Of a DNA stretch of 64,000 bases, positions 1 through 12,054 are shown piece after piece. The stretch comes from Terfezia claveryi (lineage: Eukaryota > Ascomycota > Pezizomycetes > Pezizales > Pezizaceae). Under the pieces are notes generated by a model. It was not told where the DNA came from, did no database searches, and worked only from the letters and a program-made list of their open reading frames with translations. A program made the position numbers and the translations under genes. Within the stretch, counting starts at the first letter, position 1. Each line of letters starts with the position of its first letter. The stretch spans positions 30,414-94,413 of the forward strand of contig WHUX01000201.1 in the NCBI GenBank assembly GCA_015179025.1, written 5' to 3'.

Positions 1-3000
1 TCTACCTGACTCAGGTAGTACTCCCACCTGTACACATTAATGTCCCTATTCCTCCTGTTACCCCTGTTCCTCCAGTTTCTTTAATATCTCCTGCTCCCAC
101 AAAACCACTGAATATTAACTTCATTGGAGCAGGGGCTTTTGCTTACCTTACTAGATGACATAAGCTCAAGGCATATACTCTTTCGATCTATTAAATTAAT
201 CTGGAGATTAACAAACTACAGTTCAAAGAGAAATAGAAATCCCTTGTCCTAGATAAATACCATAAGATCATAGACCTATTCTCTGAGAAAGCCACAGAAA
301 AGTTTGCCCCCCACTAGCCATATGATCCTACCATCCCCTTTTTGGAAGGCAAGACCCCTCCTCATAGACCATTATATAAAATGTCTTGAGCAGAACTAGA
401 GGCCTTGAAAAAGTACCTAAAGGAAAACCTCAACAAGAGCTTCATTCGGCATAGCTCTTCTCTAGCTGGTGCACCTATGTTGTTTGTGAAGAAATCAGAT
501 AACTCCTTTAAGTTGTGTATAGACTATTGTGGCCTGAATGAGATCACAGTAAAGAACAGGTACCTCCTACCCTTGATCCAAGAAATATTAGCTAGGTTGT
601 CAAAAGCAAAATGGTTTACCAAGCTAGACTTGAGAGGAGCCTACAACCTGGTATGGATTGCAGAGGGTGAGGAATGGAAAATGGCCTTTTGCAACCAATA
701 TGGCCATTTCAAGTATAACATTATACCTTTTGGGTTGTCCAATGCTCTAGCATCTTTCCAGCACTTTATAAATGACACCCTGTGGGACTTTCTGGATATA
801 TTCTGTATAGCCTACCTTGACAATATCCTCATTTACTCGAATTCCCTAGCTGAATACAAAATCCATGTCTGGCAAGTCCTAGAGAAACTGGAACCAGCCG
901 AGTTATACCTCAAGCTAGAAAAATATAAATTCCATATGCAAGAGGTGAAGTATCTGGACTTAATAATAACTATGGATGGTATTAGAATGTACCTTGCAAA
1001 GGTCTCTGCAATCCAGGAGTGGGAAACCTCTACTAACCTCAAAGACATTTACACTTTCCAAGGCTTCACTAACTTCTATTGCCGGTTTATATTGGAGTAT
1101 TCAAGGATTGTAACACCCCTAATAGCCCTTACCAAGACAAAGATAGAAGTCAGAACTCCCTCAACTAAATCAATGAAAAAGGCCTTCTAGTAGAATCCAG
1201 CAGCCCACGCTACCTTTGAGAATCTCAAAAAGGCCTTCTATTCAGCCCCGATCCTGGCCCATTTTGACCTTGATCATGAATGCATTATTGAAACTGATAC
1301 CTCCAACTATATCTCTGCAGGGATCTTGTTTCAGAACAATAATAATGGCATTCTCCACCCTGTAGCATACTTCTTTAAAAAGCACTCCCTAGTGGAGTAT
1401 AATTATAAGATCTATGACAAAGAATTAATGGCCATTATAAGAGCATTCGAGGAATGGAGACCACACCTGGAATCGGCAAAGAGGGTTATCGAGGTCCTCT
1501 GTGACCATAAGAACCTAGAGTACTTCACAACTACCAAATCACTAAACCGCTAACAGGCTAGGTGGTTAGAATTCCTCTCTCGGTTTAACTTCAAGATCAG
1601 ATACCACTCTGGAAAGGCTGGTGGCAAACCGGATACGTTAACCAGGAGATCAAGAGATCTTGATAAAGGAGGGGATGAAAGGCTGAAGTACTAGAATCAG
1701 GTGGTACTGAAACCTGAAAATCTCGATCTCGCAGCCAATACTCTTGCTGATGCCGATGCCAAGATGGAAGATGGACCAGACCTCGGGGCAGACCTTCTTC
1801 GGCAGGTACGGCAGGCATATGCAGAGGACCTCCTGGTCAAGGAAATAGTTGCTGCAGTGGAATCTGGACAATGCCGTTATACTAAGATTTCCCTAGCTAA
1901 GTGTACCACTCAGGATAGCCTCCTATACCACCTAAACTGGCTCTATATACCGGAAGAAAACTTGCACCTCAGCTTGATTGGGGAACACTATAATATTTTA
2001 GCTACTGGCTACTCTGGAATAGCTAAGACCCTAGAGCTGCTAGCTAGGCAATACATTTGGATCGATCAGTAGAAAGACGTGGAAAAGTATATGCAGAACT
2101 GCCATACCTGTAAAAGATCGAAGCCTACCCGCCATGCCCTCTATAGAACTTTGAAGCCTATGGAGATCCCAAACAAGCCCTGGCAGTACTTAACTATGAA
2201 TTTCGTGACTGGGCTACCTGAGGACTTATGATTCAATGCTATCCTAATAGTAGTGGACCAGCTAACTAAAATGAGGTACGTAGTACCCTGTTGGGATACT
2301 TGCTCGGCCCCTGAGCTGGCTACTCTTTACTTGAATAATGAATTCCATTACCATGGCCTTCTCGAGTCAATAGTATCTAATCGAGGCCCTCAGTTCATAT
2401 TGGACTTCTGGAAATCATTCTGCACGCTCTGGGGGAATCAAAGTCTACCTGTTCATGAGGTATCATCCCCAGACTGATGGCCAATTAAAACGAATGAACG
2501 CCATAATGGAACAATATTTGAGAGCTTACACCAGCTATCAACAGAACAACTGGGTATCATTGTTGGCCACCTGCAAATTCTCCGCCAACAATCAGTTCTC
2601 TGAAATCCAAAAGACCTCCCCATTCCTAGCCAATTATAGATGGCACCCTCGGTTCGTGAACTCACTAGCACCTCTGTACAAGGCCAGGGAGAATGCCTCA
2701 GCCAAGTAGTTTACCATACAGATTTCTAAACTCCACTCTACCCTGAAGGCTGAGTTGGGTTATACTCAGGTTAGGCAAGCAAAATATGCCAATAGTTCTA
2801 GGTTACCAGCCCCCAAATACCAACCAGGAGATAAGGTATGGCTTTCTAGCAGACACTTCTAGACAGAACGACCCTCTTGTAAGTTGGATCACAAGTTCCT
2901 AGGCCCCTATAAGGTGTTAGCAGCTATAGGCACTTATGTTTATTGGCTGAGGTTTCCCAAGAATATTAAGTACCATCTGGTCGATTATGTCTTAGAGATC

Positions 3001-3395
3001 GAGCCAGGTGGTGATGATCCCCTTCCTGGGCAAAAGCACCCCCTACCTCCTCTAGTGATGATCGCAAGTGAACAGGAGTGAGAGGTTGAGGAGATACTGG
3101 ACTCAAAGAAACACTATAGATGAGTTCAGTATAAGGTCAAGTGGTTAGGGGATGAGGAGGCTACCTAGCAACCTGCAGAGGACTTGGAGAACGTACAGGA
3201 CCTCGTTAGCCTGTTTCACTAATGATACTCAAAGAAGTCCAGCCCAGTCGATTGATGTCATGACTCTGTGTCTTTGTTGTATTTTGGAGTTGGGGTTGTT
3301 GTTTTTACTCTTGTTGTTATTTTCTGTGTTGATTTTGCAGGTTGTTGTGCCCAGGCCTCCTAGTTGCTGAAGCTCTAGCCTAAAGAGAGGGATAG
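1..3395 (+). pseudogene. E1: decayed chromovirus pol (RT, RNase H, integrase, chromodomain)
   Basis: Remnant of a family-1 Ty3/gypsy polyprotein, cut by the window edge inside the proline-rich protease-RT linker. Blocks in order: linker and start of RT (1-400), RT fingers/palm (405-1190, with [13 protein letters not shown]), RNase H (about 1200-1553), short Asp/Ala linker (about 1740-1800), integrase zinc finger and core (about 1830-2710), GPY/F module (2884-3010) and chromodomain (about 3082-3230). Many in-frame stops occur, mostly TAG or TGA where relatives have Gln, Arg or Trp. Key residues are lost: RT reads YLDN near 813 instead of YLDD, and the integrase reads SNRG for SDRG and GQLKRM for GQSERM. 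A purine-rich tract (3382-3395) precedes the LTR. It cannot encode working enzymes. Assignment is by direct comparison with E7 in this window. Confidence 0.93.
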
Positions 3396-3875
3396 TGTCA
3401 CAACCATGTACTCAGTTGTCCTCGCCATCACCTGCGATGCAGGTGATGGGTTATTACTATTGTTGTCTTTGTCATCACCTGCGATCGCAGGTGATGGGTT
3501 ATTGTTATCGTTATCTTGCTTAGCTTTTGAGATAGGGAAGCTTATTTCCCCCATTGCCCTGACCGAGTTATGTATATATAGAGTCTGTCCACCGTATTGT
3601 CATTAGATTCTCATCCAACATCTTGTATATCTAATACAGGACTTTGCTTCTTCCAATGCTTGTGCACCTCCTTTATACACCTCCTTGTCTCGTGAACAGC
3701 TCTGCAGCCCTGCTGCCTCCTACTACTCCAGTGTGCCTCTCTCACTCTCGCCTTTGCCCCTGTACTAGCCTTTTCCCCTAGTCACATATGTAATGTTCCT
3801 ATGTATATATTACCCTAAACTTACCCTTACCCCAGCATACCCCTTAGTCGCCTTGTCCCCAAAACTGTCATTACA
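3396..3875 (+). repeat. E1 3' LTR (family 1, subtype II)
   Basis: Begins TGTCACAACC directly after the polypurine tract and ends CATTACA. It contains the family-1 core in order: TATA-like TATATATA near 3571, the block around ATCCAACATCTTG (3617-3629) and the pyrimidine-rich 3' half. Its U3 differs from E7: instead of the GAGAGTCGG palindrome it carries two palindromes built on CATCACCTGCGA. Length 480 against 560 in E7. What follows is A-rich and then E2. Confidence 0.85.
3426..3496 (+). promoter_or_regulatory. Two palindromes in the U3 of the E1 LTR
   Basis: 3473-3496 is a perfect 24-bp palindrome: CATCACCTGCGA followed by its reverse complement. 3426-3448 is a 23-bp version, 47 bp upstream. 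Both lie 30-100 bp from the LTR start, the same place where other subtypes carry unrelated palindromes. They could be dimeric protein-binding sites or, in the 3' end of the RNA, hairpins. Confidence 0.7.
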
Positions 3876-3937
3876 AAAAAAATCTTTCCCTCTACTAAAA
3901 ACATTATATGTTTATAGGGTCAATGTAGTGTCAGCTT

Positions 3938-5049
3938 CTCCATGGCTTTCTAGAACAAGTCAATGAATTCATAGTATTCACTTGGAACCATGGACTTCCA
4001 TTCTTTCTTGGACTGCAGCTTATTGATTTTTAGGTTGACTTCGCAAATTGATAGGGTATGGGCTTTCTGCTTGTGCCTTCTGGTAAAGTAAACAAAGGCT
4101 CCTGCTCTAATAAAGTAGATATTGAGGGGTTTTAGTAGGGGGGTCTCTGCCACCACCTGGCTAGGGTCCACTATCTGGAGTGGTAGGGCATACAATCCTT
4201 AAACGATAGTCTGTGGAGTACCACAATGCTTCTCGCAATACCTACTGTTAAAGTTCTAGGTGTAAGAGTTAAAGTTAATAGAGATATCATACATTTGAGG
4301 CCAGGGGATCCCTAGAACAATGGGGTATTTGAACTTGGTTACAAAAATAGTGAGGCTTTCCAAATGATCTCCAATAGCACTAGGTAGGCATGCGAGGTCA
4401 GTAATAGCTCCAGAGGAGATAGGGCAGCCATCAATGACATTAAGAAGGTAGGGGGTTTTTAGCTTAGCTATTAGTATCAAATTTTTATTGACAAAGGTCT
4501 GATCAATGAAGGCTATTCCCGAAGTACTATAATCTATAAGAGCTGATATTACTACTGTTTTATCCTTAAATCTAATAGTTATTGTTACTACAAAATGCTC
4601 GTCAAACAAGCAAGATTTATTAACAGATATAGATGCAGAAACAGAGAAAGACAACAAAGCCAATTGACCTAATGCAGGTCCCTTCCTAGTGTCAGTCACT
4701 AGGTAAGGGACAGGGCTTTTCCTGATGTATCTACTTTTTCGATCCTAGATTCAAAGATAGTATAGGCAGCCATTAAGTGGTTTTTGCGGAGGGGATATAC
4801 TGCAATAAAATGGTCCTCTTTTCTATATGCTATATACAGCCCATTCATTCAGCAATGATCTTTCTCCTCCTGGGTGAACTGGGGTCTTCCAGAAGAGAGA
4901 TTTATGTGGGTGGGCCCTCCTACTACCAACGATGGATGTGTTGGTTTATTGTCGGGTGTGGAGGGTTATTGCTGCTGTTGTTACCACCGGGGGCATGCTG
5001 CTGGAAAACTTATTCAAGTAGTTGTGGTTGGGTCAGTCCTCTGAGGGCA
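3938..5049 (-). pseudogene. E2 gag 3' end, protease and PR-RT linker
   Basis: On the minus strand, the protease frame (4256-4699) contains ALIDYSTSGIAFIDQTF, where other copies have ALIDCGATGIAFID. The catalytic Asp remains but the glycine triad is damaged. It continues into KFKYPIVLGIPW and then (3950-4195) the linker GAFVYFTRRHKQKAHTLS and FIDLF. Upstream (4700-5049) is the decayed gag end. The gag stop overlaps the pol frame as in E7, but the slippery GGGAAAA has become AGGAAAA. The TGGTT-type losses fit C-to-T decay. Non-functional. Confidence 0.85.
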
Positions 5050-5571
5050 TGTAACAAGGGCTCTGGGGGACAAGGTGACCAAGGGGTACGTCAGGGAAGT
5101 AGCAAGGGGCAATTGCACATGTAGGAGCACTACGTGTGTGATCTGGGGAAAGGCTAGGGTAAGACATATGTAGGAATGCTACATGTGTGACCAGGGGGAG
5201 GCTAAGATGGGTGGCAAGGGCAAGAGGCAAGAGAGGCAGAGGGCAAGGGACACGAGACATGCGGAAGCAGTTGCCGCATATGTCAAGGGAGGCAGCTGGG
5301 CTGCAGAGATAAGGCGAGGAGATGCACAAGGGAGATGCACCAACGTGGAGAGAAGCAAGGCCCTGTATTGTATATACAAGATGTTGGATGGTGATCCAAC
5401 AAGAGGGCGGAGAGAGCAAGCTATATATACAGGATTCCTTTCTAGCTGCCAAGGCCACCGGAAGGAATAAGGTTCCCGAGACCCCTTATTTCGGGAACAG
5501 AGATAACAACGATATCAATCAACAGATTCCATCCAACTCTCAAACCCGGCTAGGAAAGGACGGTTGTGACA
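5050..5571 (-). repeat. E3 3' LTR
   Basis: 522 bp, left copy of the pair flanking E3, read on the minus strand from 5571. It keeps a TATATATA box near 5430 and the GTTGGAT-N4-ATCCAAC hairpin (about 5385-5402). In this LTR and its partner the U3 palindrome is only half present: the left arm is there and the right arm is missing, so the loss predates insertion of this copy. A polypurine tract (AAAGGGGGGATAG on the minus strand) abuts it at 5572-5584. Confidence 0.9.
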
Positions 5572-5760
5572 CTATCCCCCCTTTAGGCTCAGAGCCCCAG
5601 CGACAAGACAAAAACAAACAAACAAAACAGGCGACTAAAACCAATAACCTATAACACAACCCCAACGCCAGAAGTACGTACCAACAATAATCCCAACAAC
5701 AACGACAATAACAATAGCGACAAAACAACCCTAATAACCAATTCTAGGATGACAAGAACA

Positions 5761-8700
5761 TCATTGGGCGGGGCGAGGCTTCCGGAGGTAACACTGGTGG
5801 AACAAGGTGACCAAGTCCTGTGTGTTTTCCAGGTCCTCCACTGGTTGCCAGGTCGTCTCCTCATCTCCCAGCCATTTGACCTTATATTGCAGGTGCCCAT
5901 ACCTTCTTCGGGAGTCCAGCACTTCCTCTACCTCCCATTCCTCCTCACTTCGATAACCATGGGGGAGGTGGAGGGTGTTTCTGGCCGGAGAGAGGGTCGC
6001 TAGCGGCAGGCTCGATCTCGGAGACATGGACGACTGGATGTCATTTGATGTCCTTGGGGAACCTCAGGTGGTAGGCATGAGTGCCCACAGCGGCCAACAC
6101 CTCAAATGGACCTAGGAACTTGTGGTCGAGCTTGCGGGAGGGCCGTTCTGTTTGGAAGTGCCAGCTGGAGAGCCATACTTTGTCACCTGGCTGATATCTG
6201 GGGGCTGGCAACCATGAGCCGTTGGCATATTCGGCTTGCCTGGCTTCCGCATACCTCAGCTCTGCCTTTAGGGTCGAGTGGAGCTCAGCGATTCCAGCTG
6301 CGAATTCCTTGGCTGGGGGTTGGGCTTTCTGTAGGGGAGCTAGGGTGTCCACGAATCGGGGGTGCCAACCGTAATTGGCCAGGAAAGGAGAGGTTTTGGA
6401 GGATTCCGAGAACTGGTTGTTCACGGCGAATTCACAGGTGGCCAGCAGCGAAACCCAGTTATCCTGCTGGTAGTTGACAAAGGCCCGCAGATATTGCTCC
6501 ATAATGGCATTCATCCTCTCCGATTGGCCGTCCGTCTGGGGGTGATATGCTGTTGGCAGGCGTACTTTGGTCCCTAGAAGTTCGCAGAAGGCTTGCCAGA
6601 ATTCTAAGGTAAACTGAGGGTCACAGTCGGATACGATCGACTCAGGAAGACCATGGTATTGGAATACATTATTGAGGTAGAGATTGGCTAACTCTAGGGT
6701 GGAGCAGGTGTCCCGGCAAGGTATAATATACCTCATTTTCGTCAACTGATCTATCACCATCAAGATGGCATTGAACCCCGAATCTTCTGGCAACCCTGTC
6801 ACGAAGTGCATAGTCAGGTGCAGCCACGGACTATCAGGGATATCCAGAGGTTTTAGGGTCCCATACGGGGTGTGGTGGACAGGCTTAGCACGCTTGCAAA
6901 CGTGGCAGTTCCGTACGTACCGCTCCACATCCTTCCGTTGGTCAATCCATGTGTATTCCCTGGCCAGAAGCTCTAACATTTTGGCCACTCCAGGGTGACC
7001 TGCAACCAGGCTGTCATGGTGTTCCTTGATCAATCGAAGGCGCAGCTCTCCTTCCGGCACATACAGCCGTTCGAGGTGGTAGAGGAGGCCTTCCTGGATG
7101 GTACACTCGGCTAGGGAGATCTTGGGGTGGCGGCGCTAGCCAGAATCCACTGTGGTGATAATTTCCTTGGCCAGGGGGTCGTCCTCATATACCTGTCTCA
7201 CTAGTTGTCAGAGGTCAGCCTCAGCTTCAGCTTCCGCATCAGCCTCAGCCTCAGCTTCCGCTAGGGTATTGGCCGCTAGGTCGAGATTTTCAGGTTTCAG
7301 TACCACCTGATTTTGGTATTTTAGCCTTTTATCCCCCCCTTTAGGGAGGTTACCTGATGTCCTAGTCAAGGCGTCCGGTTTCCCACCAGCCTTGCCTGGC
7401 CGGTATTTGATCTTGAAGTTGAACCGAGATAAGAACTCCGACCACCTGGCCTGCCGTCGGTTAAGCAGTTTGGTGGTGGTGAAATACTCAAGGTTCTTAT
7501 GATCGGACAACACCTCAATAATCCCCTTGGCTGACTACAGGTGAGGCCTCTATACCTCAAAAGCTCGGACAATGGCCATTAATTCCTTATCATAGATCTC
7601 ATAATTACACTCCGCCAGAGAGTGCTTTTTGGAGAAATAGGCCACTAGGTGGAGGACTCTATTGACATACTGGGACAGGATTCCAGCGGAGACATAGTCG
7701 GAGGCATCTGTTTCCACGATACACTCACTATCGGGATCAATGTGAGCTAGTATGGGTGCTGAGCAGAAGGCTTCCTTGAGGTTCTGGAAGGCGGATTGGA
7801 CTTCTGGACTCCAGTGGAATCACCAGTCCTTTTTGGTCAGGGCTTTGATGGGGGCCACGATCTTGGAATATCCTAGAATGAACTGTCGGTAAAAGTTGGC
7901 GAATCCCAGAAAGGCCTGGACATCCTTGAGATTTGCTGGGATTTCCCATTCCTGAACGGTGGTGACCTTGGCAGGGTCCATTCTAATACCTTCCGTGGTG
8001 ATGATCAACCCTAGATACTTAACCTCCTGCACATGGAACTTGCATTTCTCGGGCTTGAGGTACAACCCAGCTTGCTCCAGCTTCTCCAATACCTGCCAGA
8101 CATGAATCTTGTGCTCTGCCAGGGTGTCTGAATAAATCAAGATATCATCGAGGTAAGCCATGCAGAACACATCCAGAAAGTCCCGTTAGGTGTCATTGAT
8201 GAAGTGCTGGAAGGAGGCAGGGGCGTTGGTTAGGCCAAAGGGCATGACATTGTATTTGAAGTGGCCGTAACGTGTCTGGAAGGCCGTTTTCCACTCCTCC
8301 CCTTCGGCGATCTGTACCAGGGTGTACGCCCCTCGCAAGTCCAATTTGGTAAACCATTTCGCCTTGGAAAGCCTGGCTAATGTCTCCTGGATCAGAGGTA
8401 GGGGGTATCTGTTTTTGACCGTTATTTCGTTCAGGCCACAATAATAAACACACAACCGAAGGGAGCCATCCGACTTCTTCACGAAAAGCACTGGAGCACC
8501 TGCTGGTGAGAAGCTGTGGCGAATGAAGCTCTTGTTGAGGTTTTCCTCCAAGTATTTCTTCAACGATTCCAGCTCCAACCGGGACATTCCGTAGAGGGGC
8601 CCATTGGGGGTGGTCTTCCCCTCTATCAGTGGAATAGTATGGTCATATGGCCAGTGGGGTGCGAGCTTTTCTGCGGCCTTCTCCGAGAACAGGTCGATGA

Positions 8701-9564
8701 ATTCGTGGTATTCGTCCGGTACCATAGACTTCTACTCCTCCTTTGAAAAATGTCTTATTAATCATCAGGTTCACCTTATGTATGGACAGGGCATGAGCCT
8801 TCAGCTTGTGCCTTCTAGTAAGGTAAGCGAAAGCCTCTGCCCCAATAAAGCTAATATTTAGGGGCTTTGGGGGAGGTTGAACAGGGGGGGGAATAGGGGG
8901 AACGGGGGGAACGGGAGGAACGGGGGGAACGGGGGGAACAGGGGGAGCAGGGCAGTGAGCAGCATTGATGTGCGCGGGCTGGTGTACCACTTAGGTTGGG
9001 TGGATTATCAGGGGTAGTAATGCACATAGCCCCATGACGGTGATTTTTGGACCTCCACAGTTTGTTCTGCAATAATGCAATAATGGCTATTGAATTGCAA
9101 GGTGTAAGAGCCGAAGCTGACTGACACATCATGCATTCTGAGCCAGGGGATCCCAAGGACAATTGGATATTTTAGTTTGGTCACAAACATTGGGAGGTCC
9201 TCCGAATGGTCTCCAATGGCACTGGGCAGACACGCGAGGTGGGTAATAGCCCCAAAAGAGATAGGACGGCCGTCAATGACATCAAGAAGGCGGGGGTCTT
9301 TAGCTTGGAGGTTGGTATGGAGTTTTTACTGACGAAGGTCTGATCAATAAAGGCTATCCCCGTAGCACCACAATCTATGAGAGCTGATGTTACTACTGTT
9401 TTACCATTGAATTTAACAGTTATTGGTACTACAAAACGCTCGCCAAACAAGCGAGATTCATCAACAGACATAGATGCAGGCAAAGAAAATGCAGACAAAG
9501 ATAAATGACCCATAATAGGTCCCTTGCTAGTGTCAGCAACTAGGCAAGGGACTCCGCTTTTCCC
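5761..9564 (-). pseudogene. E3 pol: protease, RT, RNase H, integrase, chromodomain
   Basis: Minus-strand polyprotein in pieces: protease (9181-9564, ALIDCGATGIAFID), linker with PPVPP repeats (about 8870-8960), RT (7820-8725, catalytic YLDD intact near 8150), RNase H (about 7440-7760), (EA)n linker (7208-7270), integrase (6041-7130, HHCC with CHVCKRAK, then SDCDPQF where E7 has SDRGPQF, and GQSERMN), GPY/F (about 6045-6140) and chromodomain (5761-5960, YKVKWLGDEETTW). Breaks: one C lost near 9295, a frameshift near 8740, TAA near 8188, TGA near 7206 and TGA at 6038. It is less decayed than E1, E2 or E4. Expression would need a -1 shift at 9558-9564. Confidence 0.93.
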
Positions 9565-10673
9565 AACTCCTCTGGGGTCTCTGACACCGTATGTATGGCC
9601 AGGGAGCGATTCTTTCGAAGGGGGCAAGCTATAATGAAGTGGTCGGCCTTCCTACAGGCTATGCATAGCCCATTATTCCGGCGGCGTTCCCTCTCTTCTT
9701 GGGTCAGGCAAGGCCTGCCTGCCGATAGATCCATAGGCACTGGTCCACCAGCTACGAGGGAAGGGTGGGCTGGGTTGTTGGTAATAGGGGTCTGTGGCTG
9801 AGTGCGAGCAGGTGAGAAAGTCGAGCGGGGGGCTGCGGTGGGGGAGGCCTTCAGGCTATTTCTAAACCTGGCCATCTTTTGCTCCAATCGGCTAGCCTGA
9901 TCAATGAACTCTTCGAGGGTGTGGACATCTGGGAAATTGATGAGTGCCTGCCTTAGCTCTACACTTAGGCCTTCCTAGAATTGATCCAATTTTATTTTGT
10001 CACTCCAGTCGACTTCAGCAGCCAACCTAGAGAATTCAGCCACATAGGTGGCGAGGTCGGTGTTCTTTTGTCGAAGGGCTCGAAGGGCTCTTGTGACCAT
10101 TCCTTCTGGATCCGGATCCCCAAACGCTCGGTCAAGGATAATGAATAAGGCGGAAATGTCTGCTAGATTGATCCCTGTTCCCAAAACATAGGGCTGGACT
10201 TGGTCCAGAGCCTTCCCCTCCACCAGGCCATAAACGTAGGCGAGCTTGTGCTGGGTAGTTGGAAATTTAGCAGCATCTCCATTGAGCTTAATATTGATCG
10301 AGTTTTTCTAGGCCTTGAGGCGGGCACGTTTACCATTAAATTTGGGTGGGGTGTGGAGGTCTTGGGTTTTGGCGGGTGTGGCAGTCGCCGGTGCCTGTGC
10401 GGTTGCGGCGGCAAGGGCACGGTTGAGATTGCGAATAGTTACTCGGTCATCTGCAAGGTCCTCTCGGAGAAGAAGGATTTCATCTTCGGCTTCTTTCAGC
10501 CTTCGTTCGGTGTTCTGGAGCTCCGCTCCTTGTTTTTTGCCAATCTTATAGGTGGCAGTGAAGATATCGATGGCCATTTAGCGGTATTCCAACAGCTGGG
10601 CAGGGTCTGAGGGTATTGGGGTTTCCCTCCATGCTTGGAACCTATTGGTGGGTAACAGGGTTGGTTCGGACAT
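9540..10673 (-). pseudogene. E3 gag
   Basis: Capsid/nucleocapsid protein of E3, starting at the ATG at 10673 (MSEPTLLPTNRFQAW). A coiled-coil-like segment follows (LQNTERRLKEAEDEILLLRED, about 10450-10515), then the capsid-type core (LDQVQPYVLG...FGDPDPEG, about 9975-10225), then a zinc knuckle CIACRKADHFIIAC (CX2CX4HX4C, about 9640-9680). It ends TAG at 9542. In-frame stops: TAA near 10577 (Gln in E7), TAG near 10310 (Trp in E7) and TAG near 9975. The 3' end overlaps the pol frame and holds GGGAAAA. Confidence 0.9.
9558..9564 (-). promoter_or_regulatory. Candidate -1 frameshift site, E3 gag-pol
   Basis: Minus strand reads GGGAAAA in the gag phase G GGA AAA, 16 nt before the gag stop, with pol open in the -1 frame. 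The same heptamer sits at the same place in E6 and E7. Confidence 0.6.
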
Positions 10674-10698
10674 GACAGCGTACCAGTTGGTCAAGAAG

Positions 10699-10707
10699 AT
10701 CCAACGT
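10699..10707 (-). other. E3 primer binding site, self-priming type
   Basis: ACGTTGGAT on the minus strand, two bases after the 5' LTR. It matches E6 and E7 exactly; the bases after it differ between copies. It is complementary to ATCCAACGT in the LTR near the predicted transcript start (mutated to ATCCAATGT in this copy's own LTR). Confidence 0.55.
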
Positions 10708-10709
10708 AG

Positions 10710-11221
10710 TGTAATGAGGGCTCTGGGGCAAGGGGTACGCCGGGGAAGTGGCAAGGGGCAATCGCACATGTAGGAGCGCTACATGTTTGATCTGGGGAAA
10801 GGCTAGGGTAAGACACATGTAGGAATGCTACCTGTGTGACCAGGGGGAGGCTGAGACGGGAGGCAAGGGCAAGAGGCAAGAGAGGCAGAGGGTAAGAGAC
10901 ACGAGACACATGGAAGCAGTTGCCGCGTGTATTAAGGGAGGCAGCTGGGCTGCAGAGACAAGGCGAGGAGGTGCACAAGGGAGATGCACCAACATGGAGG
11001 GAAGCAAGGCCCTGTATTGGATATACAAGACATTGGATGGGTATCCAACGAGAGGGCGGAGAGAGCAAGCTATATATACAGGATTCCTTCCTGGCTGGCC
11101 AAGGCCACCGGAAGGAATAAGGTTCCCGAGACCTCTTATCTCGGGAACAGAGATAATAATGATATCAATCAACGGATTCCGTCCGACTCTCAAACCTGGC
11201 TAGGAAAGGACGGTTGTGACA
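10710..11221 (-). repeat. E3 5' LTR
   Basis: 512 bp. It differs from its partner by a roughly 10-bp deletion near the U5 end and scattered transitions. A TATATATA box lies near 11070 with the GTTGGAT-N4-ATCCAAT hairpin just downstream on the minus strand. U5 holds two short hairpins built on ACATGTAG and CTACATGT. Confidence 0.9.
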
Positions 11222-12054
11222 GGGCCCCTGAGTGCCACCCTCTACTATTCTACCCAGCTGGCCTATACAATAAGCTCTTCCAAAGTTTGAGTCAACAGGC
11301 AATATACTAAGGCCTGTTTAAGTTCAAAGGAAAGGCTGGTTTTGAATTGATCAAGTTTAGCCTCATCATTCCATCTGAATTTGGCTGGCAACCTGGAGAA
11401 TTCAGCGATATAGGTTGACAAGTCATTGTTCTTTTGCCTAAGGTCTATTAGGGCCCAGCTGGTCATCCTCTTAGAGTCTGAATCCCCAAAGGCTTAATTT
11501 AGGAGTACCATTAAGGCCAAGACATCAGCCAAATCCAGTCCAGTGGCCTTAATGAATAGTTGAACTTGGTTCATGGCCTTGCCTTCCAATAGCCCATAAA
11601 TGTACGAGAGCTAGTATTGGATTGTAGGAACTTGGCCGAGTCCCCTGATAGCTTAATCTGTACCAAGTTCTTCTATGCTCTCAGCATGTCTCGATCCCCA
11701 TTAAACTTAGGTGGAGCTAGAAATTCCTGTGTTTTAGGTGCTTTCTAGTAGTCTATAGTATCCAGGGCATGGTTAGCCTATAGGTGGTGTTTCGGTCCTC
11801 CATTGCTTCCTCCTAAAGGAGAGTGATTATGTCTTCAGTGGACTTGAGTTGTTGCTTGGCTGTCAGAAGGTTAGCACCTTATTGCTCACCAATTGTATAG
11901 GTGGCTAAGAATATGTTAATGATTGTTCTATGGTACTCTAGAAGCTGAGCTAGGTTGGAGGGGATTAGGGTCTCCCTCTAGACTTGAAATCTAATAGTAG
12001 GTAGAAGAGATAACTTGGATATTGTACCAGTTGGTCAAATTGGATCCAACATAG
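11222..12054 (-). pseudogene. E2 gag, N-terminal part
   Basis: Minus-strand gag of E2, interrupted at its downstream end by E3. The recognisable frame (11263-11466) contains YIAEFSRLPAKFRWNDEAKLDQF, which matches YVAEFSRLAAEV...LEQFEEGL of E7. The expected start near 12022 is mutated, since ATG of relatives aligns to ATATCC. Numerous stops. Confidence 0.82.

Larger units (their letters stand above)
5050..11221 (-). mobile_element. E3: complete family-1 (subtype I) chromovirus, decayed, inserted in E2
   Basis: A full LTR-gag-pol-LTR unit of 6172 bp on the minus strand. LTR termini are TGTRAC/GTTGTGACA on both sides. The flanks are GGGCA (5045-5049) and GGGCC (11222-11226), a 5-bp target duplication with one change. 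The uninterrupted E8 gag around 40380 shows the empty site: flanks from both sides of E3 align to one continuous stretch there. Gag, protease, RT, RNase H, integrase and chromodomain are all present but carry stops and frameshifts. Confidence 0.92.

Noticed and set aside
6106..6477. Plus-strand frames in the 6100-7000 region
   Set aside because: Antisense shadows of the E3 integrase, which shows clear family motifs on the minus strand.
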